Notes: generated by a model not told the origin, from the letters alone. Counted from the first letter of the stretch, positions 25,319-34,129 are shown. The stretch: 64,000 nt of DNA from JAAYTY01 sp964569245 (GCA_964569245.1 CAZMTK010000007.1:1-64000); one strand, 5' to 3'. Made by a program: numbers and translations.

Positions 25319-26527
25319 CTAGAGCAGCTTTACGGGCTTCGACTCTACCTGGGCCAGCACCCTGCCTATCACTGCCGCACGCCTGTCGCCGGCATCCTGC
25401 AGCTCCGCGACCGCGTCGGCGGCCTGGTCCTGTCTGACGCAGGCCAGGAGCCCACCGGACGTCTGCGAGTCCATCATCACCGCCACCATCCTCTCGTCGA
25501 TTCCCGGGACGGTCTCGACGAAGGACGAGCAGTACTCGAAGTTGCGACCAGTGCCTCCCGGCAGGTAGCGAGAGGCCAGATCGAGAGCGCCTGCCATGAA
25601 AGGGACCATGGAAGTGTCGATCTCCAGGGTCTTGCCCGAGTAGCGGGCCATCGCGATCGCGTGCCCGGCGACTCCGAAGCCCGTCACGTCTGTCATCGCG
25701 CTCACGTCGAAGCGCGAGAGAACACCGGCGGCGTACATGTTGAGGCGCTCCATGCACGACACGGCTTCGGCGAGGAAGCCGTCATCTACGAGCTTGTCCT
25801 TCAGAGCGGTGCAGAGGATTCCGGATCCCGCCGGCTTTGTCAGCACGATGAAGTCGCCCTCTCTCGCGGTAGAGTTCCGCCTGGCTCTGGAAGGGTGAAT
25901 GATGCCTGTGACGCTCATGCCGAACAGGATGTCCTTCTGGTCGGCGGAATGCCCTCCGACCAGCGCGACTCCAGCCTCGACGAGCTTCTCTCCCGCGCCC
26001 TCGAGGAGCAGCGAGACCGCCTCGACAGGAAGCTTCGCGGCCGGGAACGCCAGCAGGTTCATTGCGGTGACAGGCCTCCCGCCCATCGCCCAGATGTCGG
26101 ACATGCAGTTCGCCGCGACTATCCTCCCGCTTACGAGCGGATCGTTGACCGCCGGCGCGAAGAAATCGACGGTCTGCACCAGGGCGCAATCCTCCGACAG
26201 GCGGAAGACGCCTGCATCGTCCATGGAATCGATTCCCACTATCAGGTCGGGGGAATCGATCCTGGGCATTCTATCGAGCACTCCGGACAGCCTGTCCGGG
26301 GGAAGCTTGCCGGCTCAACCGGCACAGGGCGTGTATTCGAGAAGCCGGAAACCGGTCCTCTCCAGCGAAACCCTGCCAGCCTCCTCCCTGCCAGCCTGTC
26401 CGAAGTCCGCCGTCCTGCCGCAGGCGGTTCTCGTCCCCGACGAGAAGTGGGCCTTCATGCAGGCATCGCATTCGCCGTGCAGCTCGCACTGGTTGGTGCA
26501 AGGACATCTCGGGTTCCTGCCAGCCAT
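25319..26527 (-). CDS. selD: Selenide, water dikinase (selenophosphate synthase) with selenocysteine and Cys-rich N-terminal extension
   Basis: Makes selenophosphate from selenide and ATP, for selenocysteine and selenouridine synthesis. The downstream part (from about residue 72) carries SelD motifs: GIDSMDDAGVF, GGHSADQKDILFG, LTKPAGSGI, TDVTGFGVAGHA. The catalytic loop CAGUAGK is encoded with TGA at 26317-26315 (residue 71), where homologues have Cys or Sec, and a SECIS-like hairpin follows 15 bases later. Reading through the TGA from ATG 26527 (GGAGGGAGG upstream) gives 402 residues. The first ~45 residues form an added CxC-x3-C-x5-C-x2-C-x3-H domain like DUF6485. No ATG/GTG/TTG lies between that domain and the loop; a CTG start near residue 55 is the alternative. 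Assignment of Sec is strong inference, not proof. Confidence 0.9.
26283..26299 (-). promoter_or_regulatory. bSECIS-like hairpin downstream of the selD TGA
   Basis: CCGGACA-GGC-TGTCCGG (minus strand) forms a 7-bp stem beginning 15 bases after the in-frame TGA. The apical CAGGCTG resembles the CAGGTCTG apex of the E. coli fdhF SECIS, with G in the first loop positions as SelB requires. It lies in coding sequence, as bacterial SECIS elements do. Confidence 0.7.
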
Positions 26528-26575
26528 CGGATCGATCACCTCCCTCCCCGTTCAAGCGTCAATCCGCGCTGGGGA

Positions 26576-26605
26576 TTGACCAAGCGCGGACACGGTGCCA
26601 AATAT
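26576..26605 (+). promoter_or_regulatory. Sigma-70-like promoter of the HD-domain gene
   Basis: TTGACC (26576-26581), an 18-base spacer and AAATAT (26600-26605). The predicted start of transcription falls about 20 bases before ATG 26631, whose GGAGGGG site lies in between. This supports 26631 rather than the GTG at 26595, which would lie upstream of the -10 box. Confidence 0.55.
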
Positions 26606-26630
26606 GAACGAGGCTGGAGGGGCCTGTCAC

Positions 26631-28175
26631 ATGGAAGAACCAGGCATCCGATCACCGGTTTTCCTTCTGGAGCGGATAGCTTCTCTGTCGGCCGCTGATG
26701 TCAGGATGCTCGATCTGCAATCCTTCACGGAGCATGTCGAAGCCATCGAGGGCGTCATGGAGGATTTCGAAAAGGCCCGCTTCGAAGAGCCCCCCAGCTT
26801 CGACCTCGTGTCCAGATCTGCGAGCGGACTTGCAAGCTCGGGCTTCACGATCCAAGCGATCAACCTCCTTGCGAAGTGCGCATGGGCCGCCAACCGGCAC
26901 TCCGGACCAGGCGAGGGGGCGCACTTCCTGGAGGAGGCCTCGCGTCTAGCGATAGACGAGGAGAACCTGCACCTGGCCCGGGACCTGATGGACCAGGCCA
27001 TGATGATGAGCGAGGGCAGCAGCCTCCCTGAACTGGAAGTCATTTCGGGAGAGCTGCACCTCGCCTCCTCCGACTTCCACGAAGCAGCCTCGGTGTTCTC
27101 TCATCTCTCGGAGAGGCTGTCGCGGGAGGATCTCGGAGGCGTTTCATGCCCCAAGCTCCCGCTCGCTCGCGCCTATGTGGGAATCGCCTCCGAGACGGAT
27201 GACGAGAGGAGACGGGAGTTCTTTCTCACGAGGGCGGAGGAGTTCCTCGACCAGTGCAGAGAGTGGCTCACGCCTGACGAGAAGCTCTGCGCAGCCTCGC
27301 TGCGGGCGTCCGTGAGGCTGAGCCGGGAGCAGGAGGAGCTCGCCGAGGCCATACTGGAATCCGCCGATCTCGGCCGCTGCGGGCTGGGGCCGGTGCTGGA
27401 GCACTGCAGGACGAGGGCCGAACTGGCCGTCCGAAGCGGGGACAGAAAAGCCCTTCTGGAATGGTGCAAGACGGGATTCGACGCCGTTTCCCGCCTCGGG
27501 TTCAGCCTGCATTCGACAAGGCAGTTCAGGGAGATCGAGAAGCTGCTCAGCCTTGGACAGACTCTGGAACCGGCGTCCGAGGCGAGAGCCGTCTTCTTCA
27601 CCGGAGAGGGGCTGGAACTGCTCGCCTCCGCGGTGGCCATATCCGATTCCCGTGACGAGTATCTGCAGGACGATCATTCGCAGCGGGTCATGGATCTGGC
27701 CGTTGCGACCGCAGGGCGGGTGCTCGCAGCGGGCGAGCTGGACAGGGCAGTGACGAGGGAGAGGCTCGAGGCCGGCGCCCTCCTCCATGACACCGGAAAG
27801 CTCTTCATACCGTGGCGGGTCATCAACTCCATCGAGCCCATCAGCTCCGAAGAGAAGACGATGTTCAGGAAGCACCCCGTCAAGGGGGCGGACCTGTGCA
27901 GGGCCGTGGGAATCGACTCTGCCGCCAGGATGGTGTCGGAGCACCACGAGGAGTTCGATGGAAGCGGCTATCCGGAAGGGACGGTACAGCTTTCCCAGAT
28001 GGGTCTGATCCTGAGCACAGTCAACAACTTCGTGAACTGCACGATGAGCTGCAGACGAACACGCAGGAAGGCCGTCTCCCCCGGCGAGGCTCTCGAAGCC
28101 ATGAGGGCGGAGGCGGGGAGGAGATACGACCCCGCCGTCCTGTCCGGTCTGGAGCAGGCGCTGGCGACGGAGTGA
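26631..28175 (+). CDS. HD-domain (HD-GYP-like) signalling protein with helical-repeat N-terminus
   Basis: 514 residues, cytoplasmic. The first ~320 residues are helical repeats resembling TPRs (SSDFHEAASVFSHLSE, EEQEELAEAILESA). The C-terminal ~180 residues form an HD phosphohydrolase domain: LEAGALLHDTGKLFIP, then EHHEEFDGSGYPEG and a final RYDPAVL. The order fits HD-GYP domains, which degrade cyclic di-GMP, although the GYP motif is DGSGYPEG as usual only in part. ATG at 26631 has GGAGGGG 8 bases upstream and its own promoter. Divergent from selD. Possible stress or cyclic-nucleotide signalling role; the signal is unknown. Confidence 0.8.
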   Translation: MEEPGIRSPVFLLERIASLSAADVRMLDLQSFTEHVEAIEGVMEDFEKARFEEPPSFDLVSRSASGLASSGFTIQAINLLAKCAWAANRHSGPGEGAHFLEEASRLAIDEENLHLARDLMDQAMMMSEGSSLPELEVISGELHLASSDFHEAASVFSHLSERLSREDLGGVSCPKLPLARAYVGIASETDDERRREFFLTRAEEFLDQCREWLTPDEKLCAASLRASVRLSREQEELAEAILESADLGRCGLGPVLEHCRTRAELAVRSGDRKALLEWCKTGFDAVSRLGFSLHSTRQFREIEKLLSLGQTLEPASEARAVFFTGEGLELLASAVAISDSRDEYLQDDHSQRVMDLAVATAGRVLAAGELDRAVTRERLEAGALLHDTGKLFIPWRVINSIEPISSEEKTMFRKHPVKGADLCRAVGIDSAARMVSEHHEEFDGSGYPEGTVQLSQMGLILSTVNNFVNCTMSCRRTRRKAVSPGEALEAMRAEAGRRYDPAVLSGLEQALATE

Positions 28176-28199
28176 CGCCCCGAGGGCTGCGGATCTTCT

Positions 28200-28625
28200 C
28201 TAGACCGGATCCGGCTTCTTCAGGATCTTGCTCATGACCGCGATGTCCGTCCTGTACTGCCAGCCCAGCCTCTCGTAGAAGCGTCTCGCGGGATTGTCGA
28301 CGTATATGAACAGGTGGACCTTCTCTATGCCCGCCTTCAGGAGGGTTCTCTCCACCTCCTCCATCAAGGCGCGTCCGGTACCCCTCCCCTGCATGTCCGT
28401 CGCGACGGCCAGGTGATAGACATACCCTCTCCTGGTGTCGTGCCCCGCCATCACGGAGCCGGTCACCCGCCCGTCCTCGACCGCCACGAGGCAGTGGGGT
28501 CCGTTGCGCTCGAGAAAGGCGGCGAAGCCGTCGGGCTCGTCGGCCGCCGTCACGGCGGTTCCCGGAAACCTCGCCCAGAGGTCCCTGAGCGCAGGATAGT
28601 CGGAGAGTCTCATCGCCCTGATCAC
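28200..28625 (-). CDS. GNAT-family N-acetyltransferase
   Basis: 141 residues. Acetyl-CoA-binding motif A is LAVATDMQGRGTGRALMEEVE (about residues 73-93); VHLFIYVDNPARRFYERLGW is the usual motif B region. GTG at 28625 overlaps the stop of the upstream membrane protein (GTGA), so it is the last gene of a four-gene operon; ATG 28613 is the alternative. Substrate unknown; ribosomal-protein-like or small-molecule acetylation are both possible. Confidence 0.85.
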   Translation of the reverse strand: MIRAMRLSDYPALRDLWARFPGTAVTAADEPDGFAAFLERNGPHCLVAVEDGRVTGSVMAGHDTRRGYVYHLAVATDMQGRGTGRALMEEVERTLLKAGIEKVHLFIYVDNPARRFYERLGWQYRTDIAVMSKILKKPDPV

Positions 28626-29278
28626 CCCTGCAGCCTCCTCCCGTGCATCCGAGCCAGGGCGAATGCGCCTGCGGCTGAGCCCAGCGCGGTGTCCAGCGCG
28701 ACGAAGGCGTCAGGGTGCATGCCCCCGTGATCCGAGGGAGTCCAGGAGGCCGCTGCGAAGAGGTGGGATGGCCATGCAGCCAGCCTCACGACGCCGGGAG
28801 GATCCTGGACGAATCCCAGCAGGAGCGGGACCGCCAGTGCGATCGCCGCGAGGAAAACGCTCCTGCGCACGGCCAGGTAGGCGATGGAGGCGGCGAGCAC
28901 GGACGACATCGCAGCCACCGGCCACGCCTGCCAGGGGAGAGCCAGTCCCCGCGAGTGGAACAGGACGGCCATGACGGTCAGCGACGGCACGGCCCCGAGC
29001 AGGGCTGGCAGCGACAGCTCGGCTGCCGCCAGCGGCGCGAGCCCCCCGCATGTGGGTTCCAGAGCGGCGACGAAGGCCCTTCTGGCCCTGCCGGCGGCCC
29101 AGCAGAGCGAAACCGAGCCGGGCATCGAGAAGGCGATTGCTCCCGCTGCTGCCATGACGGGGTCTCCACCCCAGTGGAGCGCGCACAGTAGCGGAATCCC
29201 AGCAGCTCCGGCCCAGAATGCGGGGCTGGCGATACAGGCCGAAGCCATCCTCCTCCAGACCAGCGGCAGCATCCTCAA
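28622..29278 (-). CDS. ABC-2-type-like membrane protein
   Basis: 218 residues with about six membrane helices, several alanine/leucine-rich, and no soluble domain. The layout resembles the permease partner of ABC-2 transporters, and the preceding gene is an ABC-ATPase-like protein whose stop overlaps the TTG start here (TTGA). ATG 29272 with GGAGG 11 bases upstream is an equally good start. Function unknown because the partner has lost its ATPase motifs. Confidence 0.6.
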   Translation of the reverse strand: MRMLPLVWRRMASACIASPAFWAGAAGIPLLCALHWGGDPVMAAAGAIAFSMPGSVSLCWAAGRARRAFVAALEPTCGGLAPLAAAELSLPALLGAVPSLTVMAVLFHSRGLALPWQAWPVAAMSSVLAASIAYLAVRRSVFLAAIALAVPLLLGFVQDPPGVVRLAAWPSHLFAAASWTPSDHGGMHPDAFVALDTALGSAAGAFALARMHGRRLQG

Positions 29279-30228
29279 GATTCCTCCACCCGGCCGAAGA
29301 GGTCGGGCTGTCCGGGCTCGAGATCCTCCTCCGAGAGCCTGATGAGCTCTGCGATGGTCGGATATCTCATCGAGAAGGAGCTTATCATCCTCGAGTTGGC
29401 GCGGGCAAGGGCCGAGATCGCTCCGATGGCGGCAGCAGGGCTGGAATGCCTGACGGACCAGCCTCCCTCGATCGAGCTGAGGGAAACCAGCCCGGGAATC
29501 TCCTCCATCAGCCTCCTCTGGAGCGGAGGATGGAAGGAGACCCTGATCTCCGAGGATGTCGAACAGAGCCTCGCGAGCTCAGCAGCCGGCAGAGTCCTGA
29601 CCAGGTCCGACTCCGAGCAGAGGGCGATCCTGTCCGAGCAGGGCGGTATGCCTGCGACTCCTTCGCAGCAGAGGACGAGCGCCTTGTCCACGGACTTGAG
29701 ATCCTCGAGCTGTCGGAATACGAGCTCCGGGACGGGCCCCTGCGCGATCACCACCGATGGATTGTGGAGCAGGGCGCCCGCGAATCCGACGGCGTATCTG
29801 ACATCGGGGGGCAGCTTCTCGACGGGTGTGCCGGAGTGCCTGTCGATCCCGAACCACTTCAGCGTCTCCAGCGGGGCTTCGAGCGCCTTCCTGCCGCCGG
29901 CTCCCGCTGCGGCTGAAAGGAGGGCGAGGTAACCCCTGGGCGTCATTCCGGGGGCTGCTTCCAAACGCTCCGGGACGAATCCCACAAGCCTCCTCGACGC
30001 CCTTTCGAAGGCGTTCACCCCGTTCCGGCCGAGTCGAATCCTGCCGCACCAGGGCTTCTCGAGCCCTGCCAGCATCCTGGCGAACCTGTTCACGAAGCCG
30101 GTTCCGTCGCCCGCGAGGGCGAGTGCAGAGCCGCCCATCACGGCGATGTCCACCTGCAGCCGGGATTCCCGCAGAGGCCTGGTGTCCGTGGCCTGGATCA
30201 GGAACGCGGGCTGGCCGGCCTGGGGCAA
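29275..30228 (-). CDS. Degenerate ABC-transporter ATPase-like protein
   Basis: 317 residues. The overall ABC nucleotide-binding layout is recognisable: LALAGDGTGFVNRFARMLAG stands where Walker A should be, LPPDVRYAVGFAGALLHNPSVVIAQGP where the LSGGQ and Walker B motifs should be, and LVLCCEG at the H-loop. The Walker A lysine, the signature SGG, the Walker B Asp-Glu and the switch His are all gone. The C-terminal ~100 residues look like a regulatory tail. TTG start at 30228. Probably a non-hydrolysing scaffold paired with the membrane protein next door; calling it a pseudo-ATPase is inference. Confidence 0.6.
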   Translation of the reverse strand: MPQAGQPAFLIQATDTRPLRESRLQVDIAVMGGSALALAGDGTGFVNRFARMLAGLEKPWCGRIRLGRNGVNAFERASRRLVGFVPERLEAAPGMTPRGYLALLSAAAGAGGRKALEAPLETLKWFGIDRHSGTPVEKLPPDVRYAVGFAGALLHNPSVVIAQGPVPELVFRQLEDLKSVDKALVLCCEGVAGIPPCSDRIALCSESDLVRTLPAAELARLCSTSSEIRVSFHPPLQRRLMEEIPGLVSLSSIEGGWSVRHSSPAAAIGAISALARANSRMISSFSMRYPTIAELIRLSEEDLEPGQPDLFGRVEES

Positions 30229-30239
30229 GGCGGAGTACC

Positions 30240-31241
30240 TCAGCCCCTGCGCCAGAGGGATTCCGACAGGCTCCTGTCGGCCATCTCGAGCGCTTTCACG
30301 ACGGCCAGACCTCCTGAACCGCTCGACCTCGGCGTATCACCGGTCTCGATGCACCTCAGAAAGTCGTCCATCTCGGCCGCCAGGGGCTCGAAGGAGTCCA
30401 GCTTGGGCGACAGTATGTCGCCGGACCTGTAGCTGAGCTGATACTCGCCGAAGGTTGTCGGCTCGATCACATCTACGCGCTTGTCGTAGATCTTGATCTT
30501 CTCGTCGGGCTCGGTATCGTCGTAGACGAGCATCTTCCTGCTCCCTACGATGACCGTCCTCCGGAGCTTCGACGGGGACAGCCACGAGAGCTGCACATTC
30601 GCGATGACTCCCCCGGGGAAGCCGATGTCGATGAATGCGACGTCGGGGATGCCTGCAAGGACGAAGTCGCTCCCGAACGCCCTGATGAAGTCCGGTTCCT
30701 GGTCCAGCCAGTAGAAGAGCATCGAGAAGTCGTGGGGAGCCAGGTCCCAGACGACCGAGACATCCTTCTGGTGGAGACCCAGATTGACCCTGGTCGAGGT
30801 GAGGAACTGGATTTCGCCGAGCTCTCCGGAATCTATGAGTTCCTTCGTCTTGAGCACGGGCGGGGAATAGAGGAAGGTGTGGCCGACCATGGTGACCAGC
30901 CCTGACCTCCTGCCAAGCTCGACCAGCTCCTCGGCTTCGGCGATGCTGGAAGCGAAGGGCTTCTCGACGAAGACGTGCTTGCCTGCCAGGAGGGCTGCCT
31001 TTGCGAGAGGGTAGTGCGAGAGGACCTCTGTGGCGATCACCACCGCGTCGAGATCCGGATCGCCGATGAGGTCCTGGCAGCTCGTCGCCCTGCCCAGGCC
31101 CGGGAACCTCCCGCCTATCAGCTCGAGCCTCGACGGGTTCCTGTCGCACAGCACGATTCTTCCGCACCTTCCGTTGGCGGCGAGGTTCCGAACCAGGTTC
31201 GGCCCCCAGTAACCCAGCCCGATGACGCCGACACGGACCAT
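30240..31241 (-). CDS. Gfo/Idh/MocA-family NAD(P)-dependent oxidoreductase
   Basis: 333 residues. N-terminal Rossmann domain with GVIGLGYWGPNLVRNLA (residues 5-21), the family EKPF motif (about residue 95), and a C-terminal substrate domain with WDLAPHDFSMLFYWL. Family members act on sugars, sugar nucleotides or inositols; the specific substrate is not evident. ATG at 31241 follows ACGGAGGT. First gene of the minus-strand operon with the pseudo-ABC genes; the clpB region lies divergently 278 bases away. Confidence 0.88.
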   Translation of the reverse strand: MVRVGVIGLGYWGPNLVRNLAANGRCGRIVLCDRNPSRLELIGGRFPGLGRATSCQDLIGDPDLDAVVIATEVLSHYPLAKAALLAGKHVFVEKPFASSIAEAEELVELGRRSGLVTMVGHTFLYSPPVLKTKELIDSGELGEIQFLTSTRVNLGLHQKDVSVVWDLAPHDFSMLFYWLDQEPDFIRAFGSDFVLAGIPDVAFIDIGFPGGVIANVQLSWLSPSKLRRTVIVGSRKMLVYDDTEPDEKIKIYDKRVDVIEPTTFGEYQLSYRSGDILSPKLDSFEPLAAEMDDFLRCIETGDTPRSSGSGGLAVVKALEMADRSLSESLWRRG

Positions 31242-31412
31242 GCGGACCTCCGTTTCGCTCCAGCCGAGACGGTAAGCTAGTGAAGAACGGCATCGAGGTA
31301 AAGAAGTCGCGGCCAGAATGGCGCAGAGCGCGCGGATGCGTGCGTGGAGCACCTGCGCCAGGCTATCATTCAATTTCATGCATCGTAAAGGATTGTGAGA
31401 ATCCAGCGGGAT

Positions 31413-31429
31413 TGCCGGAATGGCCGGCA
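31413..31429. repeat. Small inverted repeat upstream of clpB
   Basis: TGCCGG-AATGG-CCGGCA, 6-bp arms, about 90 bases before the clpB start. In the 278-base gap between the Gfo/Idh gene and clpB (31242-31519) I saw no CIRCE element and no clear sigma-32 promoter. A TTGCCG-N18-TATGCG arrangement overlaps this repeat, so it could be an operator, but the evidence is weak. Confidence 0.25.
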
Positions 31430-31519
31430 TCTTGCTATGCGATACTCCAGGATATGGATGGCGAAGCACGGAGACGGCGCTGAATCATGAGCGCCGCTCC
31501 TCGAGGAAGGACTGACGAG

Positions 31520-34129
31520 ATGAAGTTGGACAGGATGACATTGAAGGCCAGGGATGCGCTGCAGTCGGCGGCTGCGGGAGCCAGGGATTCGGGCAACCCG
31601 GAGATAGTTCCCCTGCATCTCCTCTTGGCACTCCTCTCCGACGCGGACGGAGTCGTGGCTGCCGCGCTGGCCAGGATGGGGACAGACAGGGCAGCCCTGC
31701 TGGATTCGACCAGGCAGGCTCTTGCCAGGCTTCCTCGATCCTCCGGAGGCTCCGAGCCGGTGGTTTCCGCGAGGCTTCAGAAGGTTCTTTCGAGGGCGGA
31801 GGCCGAAGCCGCCCGCCTCAGGGACGACTTCACCGCAGTGGAGCACCTGTTCCTCGCCCTCATGGAGGAGGACGAGACCTCGGCTTCGCTGGCGAAGCAG
31901 GCGGGAGCGGCTCCCGACGACTTCCTGAGGGCGCTGGCCGAGGTTAGAGGCTCCTCGCGAGCCTCTTCGGAGAGCGCGGAGGAGAGCTACGACTCCCTGT
32001 CCCGCTACACCCGCGACCTGACCCTCCTCGCCAGGCAGCAGAAGCTGGACCCTGTGATCGGAAGGGACGAGGAGATAAGGCGCGTGATGCAGGTGCTGGG
32101 CAGGAGAAGGAAGAACAATCCCGTGCTCCTCGGGGAGCCGGGCGTCGGCAAGACCGCAATCGTAGAGGGCCTCGCAGGAAGGATCGCAGCGGGTGACGTT
32201 CCCGAGAATCTGAAGGACAGACGCCTGCTGGCTCTGGACATGGGGGCCCTCGTTGCCGGGGCCAAGTACCGGGGCGAGTTCGAGGAGAGGCTCAAGTCGG
32301 TCCTCAACGAGATTACCGCATCGGACGGAGGGATCATCCTCTTCATAGACGAGCTCCACACCCTTGTGGGGGCGGGAGCGGCGGAGGGCGCGGTGGACGC
32401 CGGCAACATGCTCAAGCCGGCCCTGGCGCGCGGCGACCTCCACTGCATCGGGGCTACGACTCTCGACGAGTACCGGAAGCACATCGAAAAGGACGCGGCG
32501 CTGGAGCGGCGTTTCCAGCCGGTCATGGTGGACCCCCCCGGAGTGGAGGAGACCATCAGCATCCTGAGAGGGCTGAGGGAGCGGTACGAGACTCACCACG
32601 GCATAAGGATCCAGGACGCCGCGCTGGTGTCTGCCGCCACCCTCTCGGACAGGTATGTGTCCGGCAGGTTCCTTCCGGACAAGGCCATTGATCTCGTGGA
32701 CGAGGCTGCGAGCTGGCTCAGGATAGAGATCGACAGCAGGCCCGCCGAGCTCGACGAGGTATCCCGAAGGATGCTGCAGCTCCAGATCGAGCGCGAAGGC
32801 CTGAAGCGCGAGAAGGACAGGGCGTCGAAGCAGAGGCAGGCAGCCATCGAGGAGGAGCTGGCCTCTCTCACGGAGAGGCGCGACAGTCTGGAAAAGAGGT
32901 GGCGTGCGGAGAAGGATCTCGTGGAGAAGTCCTCGTCGCTTGCGAGGAGGGCGGAGGAGCTGAAGGCCGAGGAGGCGCTGGCCCAGCGCTCCGGCGATCT
33001 GCAGAAGGCCGCCGAGATACGCTACGGCAAGCTCAGGGAGCTGGAGAGGGAGGCGGCGGCGGTTCGGGAGAAGCTCGCCGAGGCCAGGGCTTCCGGCCCC
33101 CTCCTCGACGAGGAGGTAACCCCGGAGCACATAGCCGAGATCGTCTCCAGATGGACGGGCGTGCCGGTCAGCAGGATGCTGGAGAGCGAGAGGGCCAGGC
33201 TCCTCAGGATGGAGGAGGAGCTCCACAGGAGAGTGGTGGGTCAGGACGAGGCGGTGTCTGCCGTTTCCGAGGCCGTCAGGCGCGCCAGAGCCGGAGTGCA
33301 GGATCCGTCGAGACCGCTGGGGAGCTTCATCTTCATGGGTCCCACGGGAGTCGGGAAGACCGAACTCGCGAGGGCCCTTGCCGGTTTCCTGTTCGACAGC
33401 GACTCGGCCATGGTGAGACTGGACATGAGCGAGTTCATGGAGAAGCACTCGGTCTCGAGACTCATCGGAGCCCCTCCCGGATACGTCGGCTTCGAGGAGG
33501 GCGGATACCTGACCGAAGCTGTCAGAAGGAAGCCGTACTCCGTAGTGCTGCTCGACGAGCTGGAGAAGGCGCATCCAGATGTCTTCAACGTATTTCTGCA
33601 GATTCTCGACGAGGGCCGGCTCACGGACGGGCAGGGCCGGACGGTGGACTTCAGGAACTGCGTTCTGATAATGACGAGCAACCTCGGAAGCGACTGGATC
33701 GCTGCCATGGCCGGAGATTCGGACTACCCTGCCATGGCGGCCAGGGCCCGGCGGGAGCTCGAATCCCTGTTCAGGCCGGAGTTCCTCAACCGGATCGACG
33801 ACGTGATAGTCTTCCGCCCTCTGGGTAAGGACGACATCCGGAGGATCGTGGCACTTCAGATCGACAGGCTGAACGAGCTCCTCGCCGGATCGGGCATTTG
33901 CGTGAATGCCGACAGCGACGCGCTTGACCTGCTGGCTGAGCGCGGGTATGATCCTGTATATGGTGCGAGGCCACTCAAGCGCCTGATACAAAAGCAGGTA
34001 CAGAACGAGCTTGCCCGCAGGGTGCTGGAGGGGTCCGTTCTGCCCGGTCAGACCGTGAAGCTGAAGGCGGCCGGAGGCGAGTTGTTCTTCGAGGCTTCCG
34101 GGGAGGGCGAATCCCCCGGACAGCCCTGA
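31520..34129 (+). CDS. clpB: ClpB protein disaggregase (AAA+ chaperone)
   Basis: 869 residues. Clp-N repeats at 1-150 (MTLKARDALQSA...HLLLALL), nucleotide-binding domain 1 with GEPGVGKTA near residue 205, the coiled-coil middle domain (about 400-530, RREGLKREKDRASKQRQAAIEEEL-type heptads), and domain 2 with GPTGVGKTE near residue 606. Rescues aggregated protein with DnaK, ATP-driven, hexameric. ATG at 31520 has GAGGAAGGA 8 bases upstream and matches the family N-terminus; ATG 31487 adds 11 non-homologous residues. Presumably heat-induced, but no known operator was found. Confidence 0.96.
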   Translation: MKLDRMTLKARDALQSAAAGARDSGNPEIVPLHLLLALLSDADGVVAAALARMGTDRAALLDSTRQALARLPRSSGGSEPVVSARLQKVLSRAEAEAARLRDDFTAVEHLFLALMEEDETSASLAKQAGAAPDDFLRALAEVRGSSRASSESAEESYDSLSRYTRDLTLLARQQKLDPVIGRDEEIRRVMQVLGRRRKNNPVLLGEPGVGKTAIVEGLAGRIAAGDVPENLKDRRLLALDMGALVAGAKYRGEFEERLKSVLNEITASDGGIILFIDELHTLVGAGAAEGAVDAGNMLKPALARGDLHCIGATTLDEYRKHIEKDAALERRFQPVMVDPPGVEETISILRGLRERYETHHGIRIQDAALVSAATLSDRYVSGRFLPDKAIDLVDEAASWLRIEIDSRPAELDEVSRRMLQLQIEREGLKREKDRASKQRQAAIEEELASLTERRDSLEKRWRAEKDLVEKSSSLARRAEELKAEEALAQRSGDLQKAAEIRYGKLRELEREAAAVREKLAEARASGPLLDEEVTPEHIAEIVSRWTGVPVSRMLESERARLLRMEEELHRRVVGQDEAVSAVSEAVRRARAGVQDPSRPLGSFIFMGPTGVGKTELARALAGFLFDSDSAMVRLDMSEFMEKHSVSRLIGAPPGYVGFEEGGYLTEAVRRKPYSVVLLDELEKAHPDVFNVFLQILDEGRLTDGQGRTVDFRNCVLIMTSNLGSDWIAAMAGDSDYPAMAARARRELESLFRPEFLNRIDDVIVFRPLGKDDIRRIVALQIDRLNELLAGSGICVNADSDALDLLAERGYDPVYGARPLKRLIQKQVQNELARRVLEGSVLPGQTVKLKAAGGELFFEASGEGESPGQP

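Noticed and set aside
25194..25757. Long minus-strand frame downstream of and overlapping selD
   Set aside because: It is a shadow of selD in another frame; its independent part past 25319 has no start site or ribosome-binding site.
26315..26539. Separate 74-aa Cys-rich protein ending at the TGA
   Set aside because: The frame continues across the TGA into SelD with the catalytic motif aligned, so a separate short protein is less likely than read-through; kept as an alternative in the selD entry.
31242..31519. CIRCE or heat-shock sigma promoter upstream of clpB
   Set aside because: No TTAGCACTC-type inverted repeat and no convincing sigma-32 boxes were found.
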